DNA of 64,000 bases from assembly GCA_016303065.1 (NCBI GenBank), contig JAEDMJ010000004.1:1-64000 (forward strand), given 5' to 3'. The position numbers and the translations under genes were made by a program. The notes under the pieces are model-generated. The model was not told the DNA's origin and searched no databases. It worked only from the letters and a program-made list of their open reading frames with translations. Below are positions 43,481 through 52,008 of this stretch, in pieces (within the stretch, counting starts at the first letter, position 1; every line of letters begins with the position of its first letter). The DNA comes from Clostridiales bacterium (GTDB lineage Bacteria; Bacillota; Clostridia; Oscillospirales; QAMX01).

Positions 43481-46273
43481 ATGATTGAAAAATATTCGGA
43501 AGAGCCGAAACCGGAATACCGGTCTCTGGCTTTCTGGTCGCTTAACGGGGAGCTCGCCGAGGACGAGCTTTTCAGACAGCTTCTTGAGTTCAAAATGGGC
43601 GGCTTCGGCGGAGTTTTCCTTCACGCGAGGGGCGCGCTCAGAACGCCGTATCTCTCAAATCTCTGGATGGAAAAGATGCATTACTGCATGAAGACCGCCG
43701 GAGAGCTTGGGCTTGAGGCGTGGATCTACGACGAGAACAACTGGCCGAGCGGCCGGGCGGAAGGCGCCGTGGAGAAGCTGGGCGGGAGGAATGTCTCAAA
43801 AAAGCTCTCGATGCTTTTTGCAGAGGAATTTCCCATGGCCGGGGAGGTTGCAAGGACTTCGGACGGAAAATTTGCTTTCTGCGTCGGATACGGCGAAATG
43901 ACAAACCAGCTCAGCCGGCGCACCACGGAGGACTTCATCGGAATTGTTTACGAGAGATATAAGAAGGACTGCGGAGAGTTTTTCGGGAACGTCTGTCCGG
44001 GACTCTTTTTTGACGAACCGCAGTACGCCAGCGCGTATGACAGAAACGACTACGTTCCGTGGGCGGACGAGCTTCCGGACGTCTATTCCGAGCTTTGGAA
44101 AGAGGATATTCGGCCGGAGCTTCAATGCCTTTTTTCGGACGAAGGCGACTTTAGGCGCGTCAGAAAGCAGTTCTGGTATGCGGTGGCGGAGCTTTACGCC
44201 CGCTCCTGGGGACTGCCGATCTATCAGTGGTGCGGGGCAAACGGCCTGAAGCTCACCGGGCACTACGAGTGGGAAGACGACCTTAAAAACCAGATACGCT
44301 GTACCTCCGACGTGATGCGCCACTACGAATACGAGCATATTCCGGGGACGGACCAGCTCGGACTCGGCCTTTATGCGCCCTGGATTCATCTTCAGTGCGC
44401 CAGCGTTTCCCAGCAGCTTGGAAAAGAGCGCACGATGTGCGAGTGCTTCGGCGTCGGTGGACAGGGAGTTACGCCTCAGGAGCGGAGGTGGATGTACGGA
44501 CTTTTGATGACGCGCGGCGTCGATATGTTTGTGCCGCACATCTCCCACTATTCCCTTGCGGGAGAAAACAAGCGCGACTGTCCGCCGTACAACCAGTACC
44601 AGCAGCCCTGGTGGCACTACGGAAGGGCTTTGGAGGACGGAGTTGCGAAGGCCTGCCGGATCACCTCCGCGGGAACGGATTCCGTCAGCGTCTGCATACT
44701 CGACCCGATCGTGTCGGCCTGGTGCGGTTACAGGCCGGGGAACACGGAAAAGGCGGAAAAGCTTCAGAAAATATATGAGGAGCTCCACAACGCCCTTTCG
44801 GACAAAGGTGTTTACTTCCACTACGTCGGGGAGAGCTATTTCAGAAAATACGCGTCGGTGGAAAACGGAAAGCTGCGCCTTGGGCGCATGACCTACGACA
44901 CGGTCATACTTCCCGGCGTCACGGACATGATGGAGTTTACGGCGGAGACGATCGCCGAATTCGTGAAAACGGGAGGAAGGCTTTTTGCGGTTGAAACCGA
45001 CTGGAACGGCGCGGTCCGCACGGATATCGGCGGGCTTGCCGGGATACTCGGAAGCGAGAGCGGACTGAAAGCGGACGGCCCCTGCTGGGTCAGGACTTTT
45101 GAGCTTGAGGGAAAGCTCTGCCGCCTTGCGGCAAACCCGGACAAATCCAAAGCCGTAAACATCTCCTTCCCGGGGAAAAACACAAGATTTACCGATACCG
45201 TGACGGGGGAGAGCTTCGTTCTCGGTCCGGACGGGACTTTCTGCCTTGCGGGCGGCGCGTTTGTGTTTGCCGAGGAGAGCGAAGAGGACGTCTCCGGAAG
45301 GAAGGACGCGAAATTTGACGAAAGCGTCGAAATATCCGGAGATTGGACTGTGGAGCCGAAGCTCCATCTGCGCGGGGAGACGAACTGTGCCAACCTTGAC
45401 GTCTGCGCGCTTGAGATCGACGGCGGCGGCTGGAGTCCGGAGGGGTACACGGGCGACATACGGGCTGCCGCGGCAGAAGAGAAAAAGAAACGCAGCACGC
45501 CCGAATGGATTGCGGAGCACGGCGGAAAGCGCTCTTCCGACCAGGACAATATGCGCTGCCGCCTGAAATACTGCTTTGACGTGAAGAAAGTTCCCAAGGT
45601 TCTGTGCGCGGCGGTCGAAACCGGAGAGATATCCTCCGTGTATCTCAACGGGAAGAAGCTTGACAAAACCGGCGGGTATTTCCTTGACCGGAGCTTTGTC
45701 TGTTATGACGCCGCGGCTGCGGTGAGGCCGGGAAGAAACGAGCTTGTGATCGTCTCCCTTCCGGGCCGCGATCCCCTGATCGTTGAGGACGCATATCTCG
45801 TCGGAAATTTCGGATGCTTTGTCGAAGACACGAACCGGGTCGTGCTCGGAGCGCCCCCGGCTTACGTTTCGGATACCTGCGCGCTGGAGAAAAACGGATT
45901 TCCGTTCTTTGCCGGAGAGCTCTGCCTCAAAAACAGCTTTGAACTGCCCGCGGGAACAGAGCGGGCGGAGCTGGAGCTCGAGGGAGTCTGCGCCGCGGCT
46001 TTGGCGGTGATCGTAAACGGCGAAGCCGCGGAGCCGCTCATCGGAGCGCCCTGGAAACGGGACGTTTCTTCCCTTGTGCGTTCCGGGACGAATACCGTGG
46101 AGATACGGGTCGTGAACACGCTCAGAAATCTCTTCGGCCCGCTGCACAACACCAGGGGCGAACGCGCCAGCGTTTCCGGAGGGGATTTCAACGACAAGCG
46201 CTTCTGGTCGGATGCGCCGGTGGTCATCCCGACGGGCTTTGAGCGCGCGTCTGTAAAAATCGGGAAATACTGA
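43481..46273 (+). CDS. Large glycoside hydrolase-like protein (GH106-related pattern)
   Basis: A 930-residue protein without signal peptide. The N-terminus FWSLNGELAEDELFRQLLEFKMGGFGGVFLHARG and YDENNWPSG region recall the barrel domain of GH106-type alpha-L-rhamnosidases and related proteins. Middle and C-terminal beta domains follow, the last with a carbohydrate-binding, jelly-roll look (RAELELEGVCAAALAVIVNG). GAGG precedes ATG 43481. The family is only suggested by these motifs, and the substrate is unknown. It probably processes imported oligosaccharides, with the Dabb gene directly after. Confidence 0.72.
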   Translation: MIEKYSEEPKPEYRSLAFWSLNGELAEDELFRQLLEFKMGGFGGVFLHARGALRTPYLSNLWMEKMHYCMKTAGELGLEAWIYDENNWPSGRAEGAVEKLGGRNVSKKLSMLFAEEFPMAGEVARTSDGKFAFCVGYGEMTNQLSRRTTEDFIGIVYERYKKDCGEFFGNVCPGLFFDEPQYASAYDRNDYVPWADELPDVYSELWKEDIRPELQCLFSDEGDFRRVRKQFWYAVAELYARSWGLPIYQWCGANGLKLTGHYEWEDDLKNQIRCTSDVMRHYEYEHIPGTDQLGLGLYAPWIHLQCASVSQQLGKERTMCECFGVGGQGVTPQERRWMYGLLMTRGVDMFVPHISHYSLAGENKRDCPPYNQYQQPWWHYGRALEDGVAKACRITSAGTDSVSVCILDPIVSAWCGYRPGNTEKAEKLQKIYEELHNALSDKGVYFHYVGESYFRKYASVENGKLRLGRMTYDTVILPGVTDMMEFTAETIAEFVKTGGRLFAVETDWNGAVRTDIGGLAGILGSESGLKADGPCWVRTFELEGKLCRLAANPDKSKAVNISFPGKNTRFTDTVTGESFVLGPDGTFCLAGGAFVFAEESEEDVSGRKDAKFDESVEISGDWTVEPKLHLRGETNCANLDVCALEIDGGGWSPEGYTGDIRAAAAEEKKKRSTPEWIAEHGGKRSSDQDNMRCRLKYCFDVKKVPKVLCAAVETGEISSVYLNGKKLDKTGGYFLDRSFVCYDAAAAVRPGRNELVIVSLPGRDPLIVEDAYLVGNFGCFVEDTNRVVLGAPPAYVSDTCALEKNGFPFFAGELCLKNSFELPAGTERAELELEGVCAAALAVIVNGEAAEPLIGAPWKRDVSSLVRSGTNTVEIRVVNTLRNLFGPLHNTRGERASVSGGDFNDKRFWSDAPVVIPTGFERASVKIGKY

Positions 46274-46301
46274 TAATATGTAAAGAAAGGCTTGGACAAA
46301 A

Positions 46302-46598
46302 ATGATAAAACACATTGTTTTCTGGAAATTAAAGGACGAGGCCGAGGGCAAAACAAAGGCCGAAAACATTGCGGTGATAAAGGAGATGCTTGAGAGGCTG
46401 GTCGGGATCGTTCCGGGACTTCTGTCCGCCCAGGTCGGAGCAAACGTGAACGGCGGCGAATACGACGCCTGTCTCGTTTCGGAGTTTGAGAGCATGGAAG
46501 CCCTTCACGCCTATGACTCCCATCCCGAGCACCTGAAAGTCAGAGCCTTTGTAAAGGCCGTGCGGGTTTCAAGAACCAGCGTCGATTACGAAATGTGA
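46302..46598 (+). CDS. Dabb (dimeric alpha/beta barrel) stress-responsive domain protein
   Basis: A 98-residue protein with the Dabb pattern: MIKHIVFWKLKDEAEG, a central helix, and DACLVSEFESMEALHAYDSHPEHLKVRAFV. Such proteins form dimeric barrels, and some are enzymes. It lies 28 bases after the large glycosidase-like gene and is probably co-transcribed. The function is unknown. Confidence 0.88.
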   Translation: MIKHIVFWKLKDEAEGKTKAENIAVIKEMLERLVGIVPGLLSAQVGANVNGGEYDACLVSEFESMEALHAYDSHPEHLKVRAFVKAVRVSRTSVDYEM

Positions 46599-46600
46599 CA

Positions 46601-46642
46601 AAAAAGCTCACCGGACGTAAAAACGTCCGGTGAGTTTTTTTG
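46601..46642. terminator. Bidirectional terminator
   Basis: A perfect 12-base-pair stem CTCACCGGACGT/ACGTCCGGTGAG with a four-base loop and T tracts on both sides, between the converging Dabb gene and the 715-residue orphan. Confidence 0.9.
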
Positions 46643-46702
46643 CGTTTTTTTTTAGCTTTTTGCCTGTGAAAACTCCGGTTTCGGAACTTTCGGCGGAGAC
46701 GG

Positions 46703-48850
46703 TCAGCGAAGCCCCTGGAAGATGAGCTCTTCGATGTCGGCAAGCCCGACGTCGCCGTCGGCGCCTTCTTCGGAGATGAGTCCGTTATAGCGGCCGACCC
46801 AGTAGGGCATATTAAGGTTGTAGGTCTTGCTGAGTCCGGCGCGGTGGCTGGGGTGTCTTCCGCCGGCGCAGGTGTAAACATTGCTGCCGAAGTCTCCGCG
46901 CTCGTCAAAGCTGAGGGCGCAGGGCGTGTCCTCGTCGTACCAGAGAATGCGGTCGTTCGCGGTCAGGCCGGGACGGGTGCGGTTGTCGATAAAGACTTCG
47001 CGCGGGTCGACGGGGAAGTGTCCCAGCTGCCAGGCGAGCATTTCGGAACAGGTTCTTCCGAAGGCGTCGCGCTGTTCGGTTTCGGGATTGAGAAGCTGCC
47101 AGACAAGGCACCATTCGACGTCGCGGGAGTACTTCAGGAATTTCCACCAGGACTCCGCGCCGACGCGGTATTTCTCCAGAAGGACGGGATCGTCCTCGAG
47201 CTGGCAAAGGGTGTAGTAAGCGAGGGCGGCCATGCGGATGTCGGAGTAGTTGGCGTCCTGGACGACGGCGCGGAAGGTTTCTTTTTCGGAAAGGGGACGT
47301 CCCGCTTCTTTTTCCGCGGCGCGGGCATAGCGCTCGTAGTATTCGCCGAGAAGGTCGGCGTAGCGGTAGGGCTCTTCAAGGGCGAGAGTTCTGTACACCT
47401 TCTCCCACTTTTCGTCGCCGGTGACATGGGAGGCGACCTTGAAGCACTGGAGAAGAATGGCGGTGCCGAGCGGCGCGTCGCTGATGCCGTAGCTTCCGCT
47501 GTTCATGTAATAGGCGCGGTCCATTCTTGCCCAGGAGGTGGGCTGGCCGCCGCAGTCGATGTGGCAGAAATCGTTGTCCAGAAGGTGCTGGGCATGGCGC
47601 GCGGCGATGACGCTTATGATCTCGCGGAGCTCGGGGTCTTCCGGTCCGAGTATGTCGTAGGCCAGATGCCAGAGCGCGTAGTGTCCCACAAGCTCGTCGT
47701 TGGAGGTGTCGGTCTTATAGGTGATGTCGTCGTCCCCAAAGCCCTCGCAGGTGTAGAGGCGGCGCAGTCTTTCCGGAATTTCAAGGGAGCTGTCGACGGA
47801 GTGGAGGGCGGGAATATCGTCGCCCTTCCAGGTCTCGGAGGGAACGCGCACGGAGATGAGCTTTCCCTCCGGGGTGAACTTTTTGCGGAGGAAGACGCCG
47901 TCGTCATAGTCGGGCTCGTCGTCGGGTGAATTGACGTGATAGCTTCTTGCGATATAGCCTTCAACATTGCGGAAGACGATCTCCGGCATGGCGTTGCTCT
48001 CCGCCCAGTCGGAGGGAACGGCGGGGGTCGGAGTGAACTCCACAAAGCCGACGGGGCCCTTTTCCGGAACGCCGACGTCGGGGTTGCCGCCCTGCTTGAG
48101 ATAGGCCTTGCTGGACTTGTTGTTTCCGGGGTTGTTGTATCTTATGACGGCGGGAACGGAGCCTTTCCAGCCGGGGATGTAGGCAAGCAGCAGGCAGGCT
48201 TCGGTCCAGAGCATTGCAAGCTCACGGGCGCGCTTGAGCTCCTCGGGAGAGGCTTTTCCGCTGTCGCGCAGAACGGCATAGCGGCAGAGATCGCCCATGG
48301 CGAAAATGGAGGTCCAAAGTCCGTCGTTGTCTGACCATTCGCCGCGGAAGGTTTTTTTGCTTTCGTCCCACATACCTCCGCTGAGCATGCCGCGGCGGGA
48401 CATATATTTGTAGTTGATCTCGGAAAGAAGCTCGGTCTTGCGCTTTACGGACATGGAGCGCATTGCAATGTGGCTCAGTCCCGTCCCGGTAAGGACCCAC
48501 ACGCCGTTGTCGCCGTCGGAAGAGGCGGCCTTCACCGAGTTGTCGCGGAGATAGGCGCAGGCGCGGAAGCACTGTACGCGGTCAAGCGGTTCCGGGTTTT
48601 CTGCGTCGATAAGCCAGAGGCCTTCGTTTGTGCCGAGCCAGAGCTTTTTGCCGTCGCGGCAGATGCAGGTGACGGCGCTGGCGGAAATATAAGCCGGGAG
48701 TTTTTCGACTTCTGCCGGTGAAAGGGTGCTGTGCGGAAGAGCTTTGAGTTCTGCTTCCTTTTCAGGATTTTCTCCCAAAGGCCACGAAAGAGTCATTCTT
48801 TGGAGAGTTTCTCGGACGGGCGTCGCTTTGCCCCGGTAATCGCGTTTCAT
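46703..48850 (-). CDS. 715-residue protein of unknown function with a beta-propeller-like start and helical barrel-like body
   Basis: No signal peptide. Residues 40-130 contain a propeller-type repeat (CRDGKKLWLGTNEGLWLIDAE, then GDNGVWVLTGTGLSH), as in regulator propellers. The rest (about 150-715) is rich in paired helices with AMLWTEACLLLAYIPGW, HLAYDILGPEDPEL, MDRAYYMNSGSYGIS and WQLLNPETEQRD, which looks like an (alpha/alpha)6 toroid seen in sugar epimerases and some glycosidases. AAAGGAAG precedes ATG 48850. It is monocistronic behind a strong promoter. I do not recognise a family. Confidence 0.72.
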   Translation of the reverse strand: MKRDYRGKATPVRETLQRMTLSWPLGENPEKEAELKALPHSTLSPAEVEKLPAYISASAVTCICRDGKKLWLGTNEGLWLIDAENPEPLDRVQCFRACAYLRDNSVKAASSDGDNGVWVLTGTGLSHIAMRSMSVKRKTELLSEINYKYMSRRGMLSGGMWDESKKTFRGEWSDNDGLWTSIFAMGDLCRYAVLRDSGKASPEELKRARELAMLWTEACLLLAYIPGWKGSVPAVIRYNNPGNNKSSKAYLKQGGNPDVGVPEKGPVGFVEFTPTPAVPSDWAESNAMPEIVFRNVEGYIARSYHVNSPDDEPDYDDGVFLRKKFTPEGKLISVRVPSETWKGDDIPALHSVDSSLEIPERLRRLYTCEGFGDDDITYKTDTSNDELVGHYALWHLAYDILGPEDPELREIISVIAARHAQHLLDNDFCHIDCGGQPTSWARMDRAYYMNSGSYGISDAPLGTAILLQCFKVASHVTGDEKWEKVYRTLALEEPYRYADLLGEYYERYARAAEKEAGRPLSEKETFRAVVQDANYSDIRMAALAYYTLCQLEDDPVLLEKYRVGAESWWKFLKYSRDVEWCLVWQLLNPETEQRDAFGRTCSEMLAWQLGHFPVDPREVFIDNRTRPGLTANDRILWYDEDTPCALSFDERGDFGSNVYTCAGGRHPSHRAGLSKTYNLNMPYWVGRYNGLISEEGADGDVGLADIEELIFQGLR

Positions 48851-48908
48851 TTTTTGTTGTCTTCCTTTCAGGGAATAAAATGCAGGCAGAAGCCTTTTCC
48901 CGACAGAA

Positions 48909-48937
48909 AGTATACCATCTTGTCGGAGACATGTCAA
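48909..48937 (-). promoter_or_regulatory. Strong promoter of the 715-residue orphan
   Basis: Perfect TTGACA at 48937-48932, 17-base spacer, TATACT at 48914-48909, 59 bases before the ATG. It is divergent from the ybaK promoter, whose -35 begins 29 bases away. Confidence 0.82.
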
Positions 48938-48965
48938 CCGGCTTTTACAGTTTACAAATCAGTGC

Positions 48966-48994
48966 TTGAATGCGGCGCGGAAAACTGGTATCAT
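48966..48994 (+). promoter_or_regulatory. Promoter of the ybaK gene
   Basis: TTGAAT at 48966-48971, 17-base spacer, TATCAT at 48989-48994, 17 bases before the ATG. Confidence 0.55.
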
Positions 48995-49010
48995 ATCAGC
49001 GGTGATAAAA

Positions 49011-49499
49011 ATGACGAAAACAAATGCGATGCGTCTGCTTGGACAGGCCGGTATAGATTTTGAAACAATGGAATATGACTATGACGAGAACGACCTGAAC
49101 GGTCTCCACGCGGCGGAAAGAACGGGTATGCCCCCGGACCAGGTGTTCAAAACGCTTGTGGCAAGGGGGAACAGGCGCGGGATACTCGTATTCTGCGTTC
49201 CGGTGAGCGCGGAGCTGGACTTGAGAAAAGCGGCCGCGGCCGCCGGGGACAAGAGCGCGGAGCTTATACACGTCAAGGAGCTCCTTCCGCTTACGGGATA
49301 TATCCGCGGAGGCTGTTCTCCCGTCGGAATGAAAAAAAAGTACCCCGTGTTTATCGACGAATCCGCCGTGCTGTACGACCGGATCGGCATAAGCGCGGGC
49401 GAGCGGGGAGTTCAGCTTGCGCTCTCTCCGGAGGACCTTGTAAGCTTTACCGAGGCGGAGCTTGCCGATCTGACGGCGTCTGCGGCGGCGAAAAAATAA
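49011..49499 (+). CDS. ybaK: Cys-tRNA(Pro)/Cys-tRNA(Cys) deacylase YbaK
   Basis: A 162-residue trans-editing enzyme that clears cysteine wrongly attached to tRNA-Pro. HAAERTGMPPDQVFKTLVARG, VFCVPVSAELDLRKAA and GYIRGGCSPVGMKKKYPVFID are diagnostic of the YbaK/EbsC family. ATG 49011 follows GGTGATAAAA; the longer open frame begins in the promoter and is rejected. It lies 20 bases before a LOG gene, so they may be co-transcribed. Confidence 0.93.
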   Translation: MTKTNAMRLLGQAGIDFETMEYDYDENDLNGLHAAERTGMPPDQVFKTLVARGNRRGILVFCVPVSAELDLRKAAAAAGDKSAELIHVKELLPLTGYIRGGCSPVGMKKKYPVFIDESAVLYDRIGISAGERGVQLALSPEDLVSFTEAELADLTASAAAKK

Positions 49500-49519
49500 G
49501 ACGAAAGGAATTCTGAAAA

Positions 49520-50095
49520 ATGAGGATTTGTGTTTACGGTGCGTCCAGCGACGATATCGACGCGGTGTATATCAAAACTGCGGAAGAGCTCGGTGAAAAA
49601 ATGGCAAAAAGAGGACACAGTCTTGTCTTCGGCGGGGGCGCCACCGGTCTCATGGGCGGCGCCGCCAGGGGGATCTTGAAAGCCGGGGGAGAGCTTGTGG
49701 GTATCGCTCCGAAATTTTTCGACGTGCCGGGAGTTCTCTGTAAGTCCTGCACCGAGTTTTTTTTCACGGAGACGATGCGGGAACGCAAGCAGCTTATGGA
49801 GGATATGTCCGACGCCTTTGTCGTCGTTCCCGGAGGGATCGGAACATATGAGGAATTTTTCGAGATGCTGACCCTCAAACAGCTTGGACGCCACAAAAAG
49901 GCGATCGCGGTTTTGAACACCGGGGGCTATTACGACACGGTCGGGGATTTGATGAAAAAAACCGTCGAAAAGGGCTTTATGAAGCCGGAATGCCTGGGTC
50001 TTTACAGCAGTTTTGACAGCGTGGACGGGCTTTTGGACTTCATTGAGGGGTATGATCTTCTGTCCGTGAATACGGACGGCCTGAAAAACATATAG
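49520..50095 (+). CDS. LOG-family protein (nucleoside monophosphate phosphoribohydrolase-like)
   Basis: A 191-residue Rossmann protein of the LOG/TIGR00730 family. VFGGGATGLMGGAARGIL and PGGIGTYEEFFEMLTLKQLG carry the conserved GGGxxGxMG and PGGxGTxxE motifs, with the catalytic Arg/Glu pair. The enzyme type splits nucleoside 5'-monophosphates to base and ribose 5-phosphate. Older names call it a lysine decarboxylase, which is wrong. Confidence 0.92.
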   Translation: MRICVYGASSDDIDAVYIKTAEELGEKMAKRGHSLVFGGGATGLMGGAARGILKAGGELVGIAPKFFDVPGVLCKSCTEFFFTETMRERKQLMEDMSDAFVVVPGGIGTYEEFFEMLTLKQLGRHKKAIAVLNTGGYYDTVGDLMKKTVEKGFMKPECLGLYSSFDSVDGLLDFIEGYDLLSVNTDGLKNI

Positions 50096-50125
50096 CGCTT
50101 TTGGCGTTTTTTTACAAAAAAGACC

Positions 50126-50154
50126 TTGACAAGAAACCGGTATTATGATATTAT
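50126..50154 (+). promoter_or_regulatory. Promoter of the 164-residue membrane protein gene
   Basis: Perfect TTGACA at 50126-50131, 17-base spacer, TATTAT at 50149-50154, about 45 bases before the ATG. Confidence 0.75.
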
Positions 50155-50198
50155 TCTGATGTCTGATACTGTGAGCTGTTGCAAGGAGGATTATTATA

Positions 50199-50693
50199 AT
50201 GGCTGAAAGCGAACACATGGAAAAGGCACAGATTGTTTACAACACAGTTATCAAGAGAGAGCGTCTCTCCGGATGGCTTTGGCTGATATGGGGTGTTCTT
50301 GCCCTTGGCGGCGGTATTGTTTGGAGAATTCTTTTTAACCGGAATCTTGAAAGCAGCAAAGCCGCGTTTGAGGCGGCCTGGGTCGAGGGTTCGAGAACCT
50401 GGATACAGCATGAAGCCACTGTCAACTTCATCACCGGGATTCTGATCTTCGCCGGCGCGCTTGCCCTCATCATGGCTGTTTTCCGCTTCGCATACGCCTG
50501 GGACATGAAGCGCGATCCCGTCGGAATTTACAGCCATTACCAGATGCGTCTTAAAGCGCGCATCGTTTTCCTCGTCCTCGGTCTTGGCGGCGGAACTCTT
50601 ATCGCGATTTTCGATATCCTGACGAGAAAGTACGTTGTTGAAAACAGAGAGTCCCTCATTCATATCGTCAACAACCATTTTGCAAACGCATAA
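50199..50693 (+). CDS. Conserved membrane protein of unknown function (three helices)
   Basis: A 164-residue protein with three hydrophobic segments (about residues 26-44, 76-96 and 120-140) separated by charged loops, and a short soluble N-terminus. AAGGAGG sits ten bases before ATG 50199. It has its own promoter and terminator and so is an independent unit. I see no motif that assigns a function. Confidence 0.8.
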   Translation: MAESEHMEKAQIVYNTVIKRERLSGWLWLIWGVLALGGGIVWRILFNRNLESSKAAFEAAWVEGSRTWIQHEATVNFITGILIFAGALALIMAVFRFAYAWDMKRDPVGIYSHYQMRLKARIVFLVLGLGGGTLIAIFDILTRKYVVENRESLIHIVNNHFANA

Positions 50694-50715
50694 AACTCTA
50701 TCCGGTAAAATACGA

Positions 50716-50760
50716 AGAGCCGTCCGCGTCCTATAAAGACGCCGGACGGCTCTCTTTTTT
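50716..50760 (+). terminator. Terminator of the 164-residue membrane protein gene
   Basis: A perfect 11-base-pair stem AGAGCCGTCCG/CGGACGGCTCT with a 16-base loop, followed by CTTTTTTT. Confidence 0.88.
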
Positions 50761-50929
50761 TGCTGTTTGTCAGCGTTTGGGGCAGAGAAAAAACGCATTT
50801 GCGGAGCGGGTCTTTGGGGAAAAAGCCGCTTCGGCACCGCCTTTCGCCGGTGAGCCCGGCCCATTCCGCGCGCAGACAGGCTGGCGCTTTGACGCTTTAT
50901 CTTTTTCACAATCTGTGCCTCTGAAGCTT

Positions 50930-51577
50930 TCAGGGGCGATGTGAAGCGGCCTTTGAAAGCCCGGAAGCAAGCTCTTCTGCGTCGATTCGGGTGAGGGAGA
51001 GGGAGATTTCCGTGTAGGAAGAGACCGCGATGCAAAGACCGTCCGCCTCGAGTGTTTCCGTGAAGGCGAGCTTTTCGCCGGAAAGAGAAAAAATACCTCC
51101 GCCGTTTTCCGAAAAACTCCGCATATCGCGCCGGAGACCTTCTCCGGTGAGTTTTAAGTAGCTTTCCTTTGCGACCCATTTCCGAACCGGAGCCGCCGCG
51201 CTTTCGCCCGGGGCGAGGATTCGCCGGAGAACTCCGTCGGAAACGGCGCGGTCGGTGCGTTCGGCATCGACGCCGACATCGGCGTCTGAAACCGCGCAGA
51301 GGGCGGCGCCGGAACAGTGGGAGAGGGAGAAATAAGGCGGCGGGCAGGGAAAAGCGGGTTTTCCGTTTTCGCCGCGGATATAGACGGGCGGGACGGAAAG
51401 CCCGCGATCCAAAGCCGCGGCGCAGAGCGCCAGTTCGGCCGCCAGCGAGAGCTGTTTTCCTTCGCGCCCGGCAATCCGGCGGAGTCTGGAGCGTCTTTCG
51501 GGACTTGCAAAGCTTTGCCAGAGAGGGGATTCGGGGTCGAGTCCGGAGGCGGGCATTATGTAGAGCCGGCAGTTCAT
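50930..51577 (-). CDS. 4'-phosphopantetheinyl transferase (Sfp type)
   Basis: A 215-residue enzyme that moves phosphopantetheine from CoA to the serine of carrier domains. The three Sfp-family regions are present: PYFSLSHCSGAALCAVS, VGVDAERTD (Mg-binding Asp/Glu) and RKWVAKESYLKLTGEGL (WxxKESxxK). ATG 51577 overlaps the LRAT-like stop as ATGA. Sfp-type enzymes usually serve secondary-metabolism carriers rather than the AcpS-loaded fatty acid ACP. In this operon it presumably activates the carrier domain of the ligase at 53308-55245. Confidence 0.92.
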   Translation of the reverse strand: MNCRLYIMPASGLDPESPLWQSFASPERRSRLRRIAGREGKQLSLAAELALCAAALDRGLSVPPVYIRGENGKPAFPCPPPYFSLSHCSGAALCAVSDADVGVDAERTDRAVSDGVLRRILAPGESAAAPVRKWVAKESYLKLTGEGLRRDMRSFSENGGGIFSLSGEKLAFTETLEADGLCIAVSSYTEISLSLTRIDAEELASGLSKAASHRP

Positions 51578-51978
51578 TTTTTCAGGGACGCGAAAAAACC
51601 GCGGCGTTTTTTCTCCGGGCCGCAGCTTTGACCGTAGAGACAGCGGTTTGCAAAGTGAAGGCAGTTGGTTGTCATGACGTTGTAGCCCTTTTCGCCGACG
51701 GCGCCGAGCGCGCGGCGGGATGTTTCTTCGGCAGAAAAGGTATACTTTCTTTCGCCGAACGAAAGCCTGAGACACTCCACAAAGCCTCCGGCGGCAAAAC
51801 CGGAAAGATCCGTCACCTGGACGGAAGCGGAAGACGGATCGTCGGGGCCGTCTCCGTTCGCGGTGGCAAAGTGGACAAGCCTGTCCGGTGCGACGCAGAT
51901 ACCGTAGTGGAAGTATTTTCCGCGGTTCACCCGAACCTGTTCGCCGGGCACGGGCTTTTTCACGATCCATACAGACAT
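51574..51978 (-). CDS. LRAT/NlpC-P60-like thiol acyltransferase or hydrolase
   Basis: A 134-residue protein with the LRAT pattern: PGEQVRVNRGKYFHYGICVAPDRLVHFAT contains the catalytic histidine box (HYGI) and TTNCLHFANRC the nucleophile cysteine with the NCxxF-N signature. LRAT-family enzymes move or remove acyl chains on lipids or retinol through an acyl-cysteine intermediate. It sits between a tandem acyltransferase and a PPTase, so acyl transfer is the most natural role here. Its stop overlaps the PPTase start. Confidence 0.82.
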   Translation of the reverse strand: MSVWIVKKPVPGEQVRVNRGKYFHYGICVAPDRLVHFATANGDGPDDPSSASVQVTDLSGFAAGGFVECLRLSFGERKYTFSAEETSRRALGAVGEKGYNVMTTNCLHFANRCLYGQSCGPEKKRRGFFASLKK

Positions 51979-52008
51979 CGTTGTGTTCCTCCTTTTTTGG
52001 GGGCGGGA

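Noticed and set aside
43796..46495. An 899-codon open frame on the minus strand
   Set aside because: It is exactly antisense to the large glycosidase-like gene, has no ribosome site or domain pattern, and follows from GC-rich third positions.
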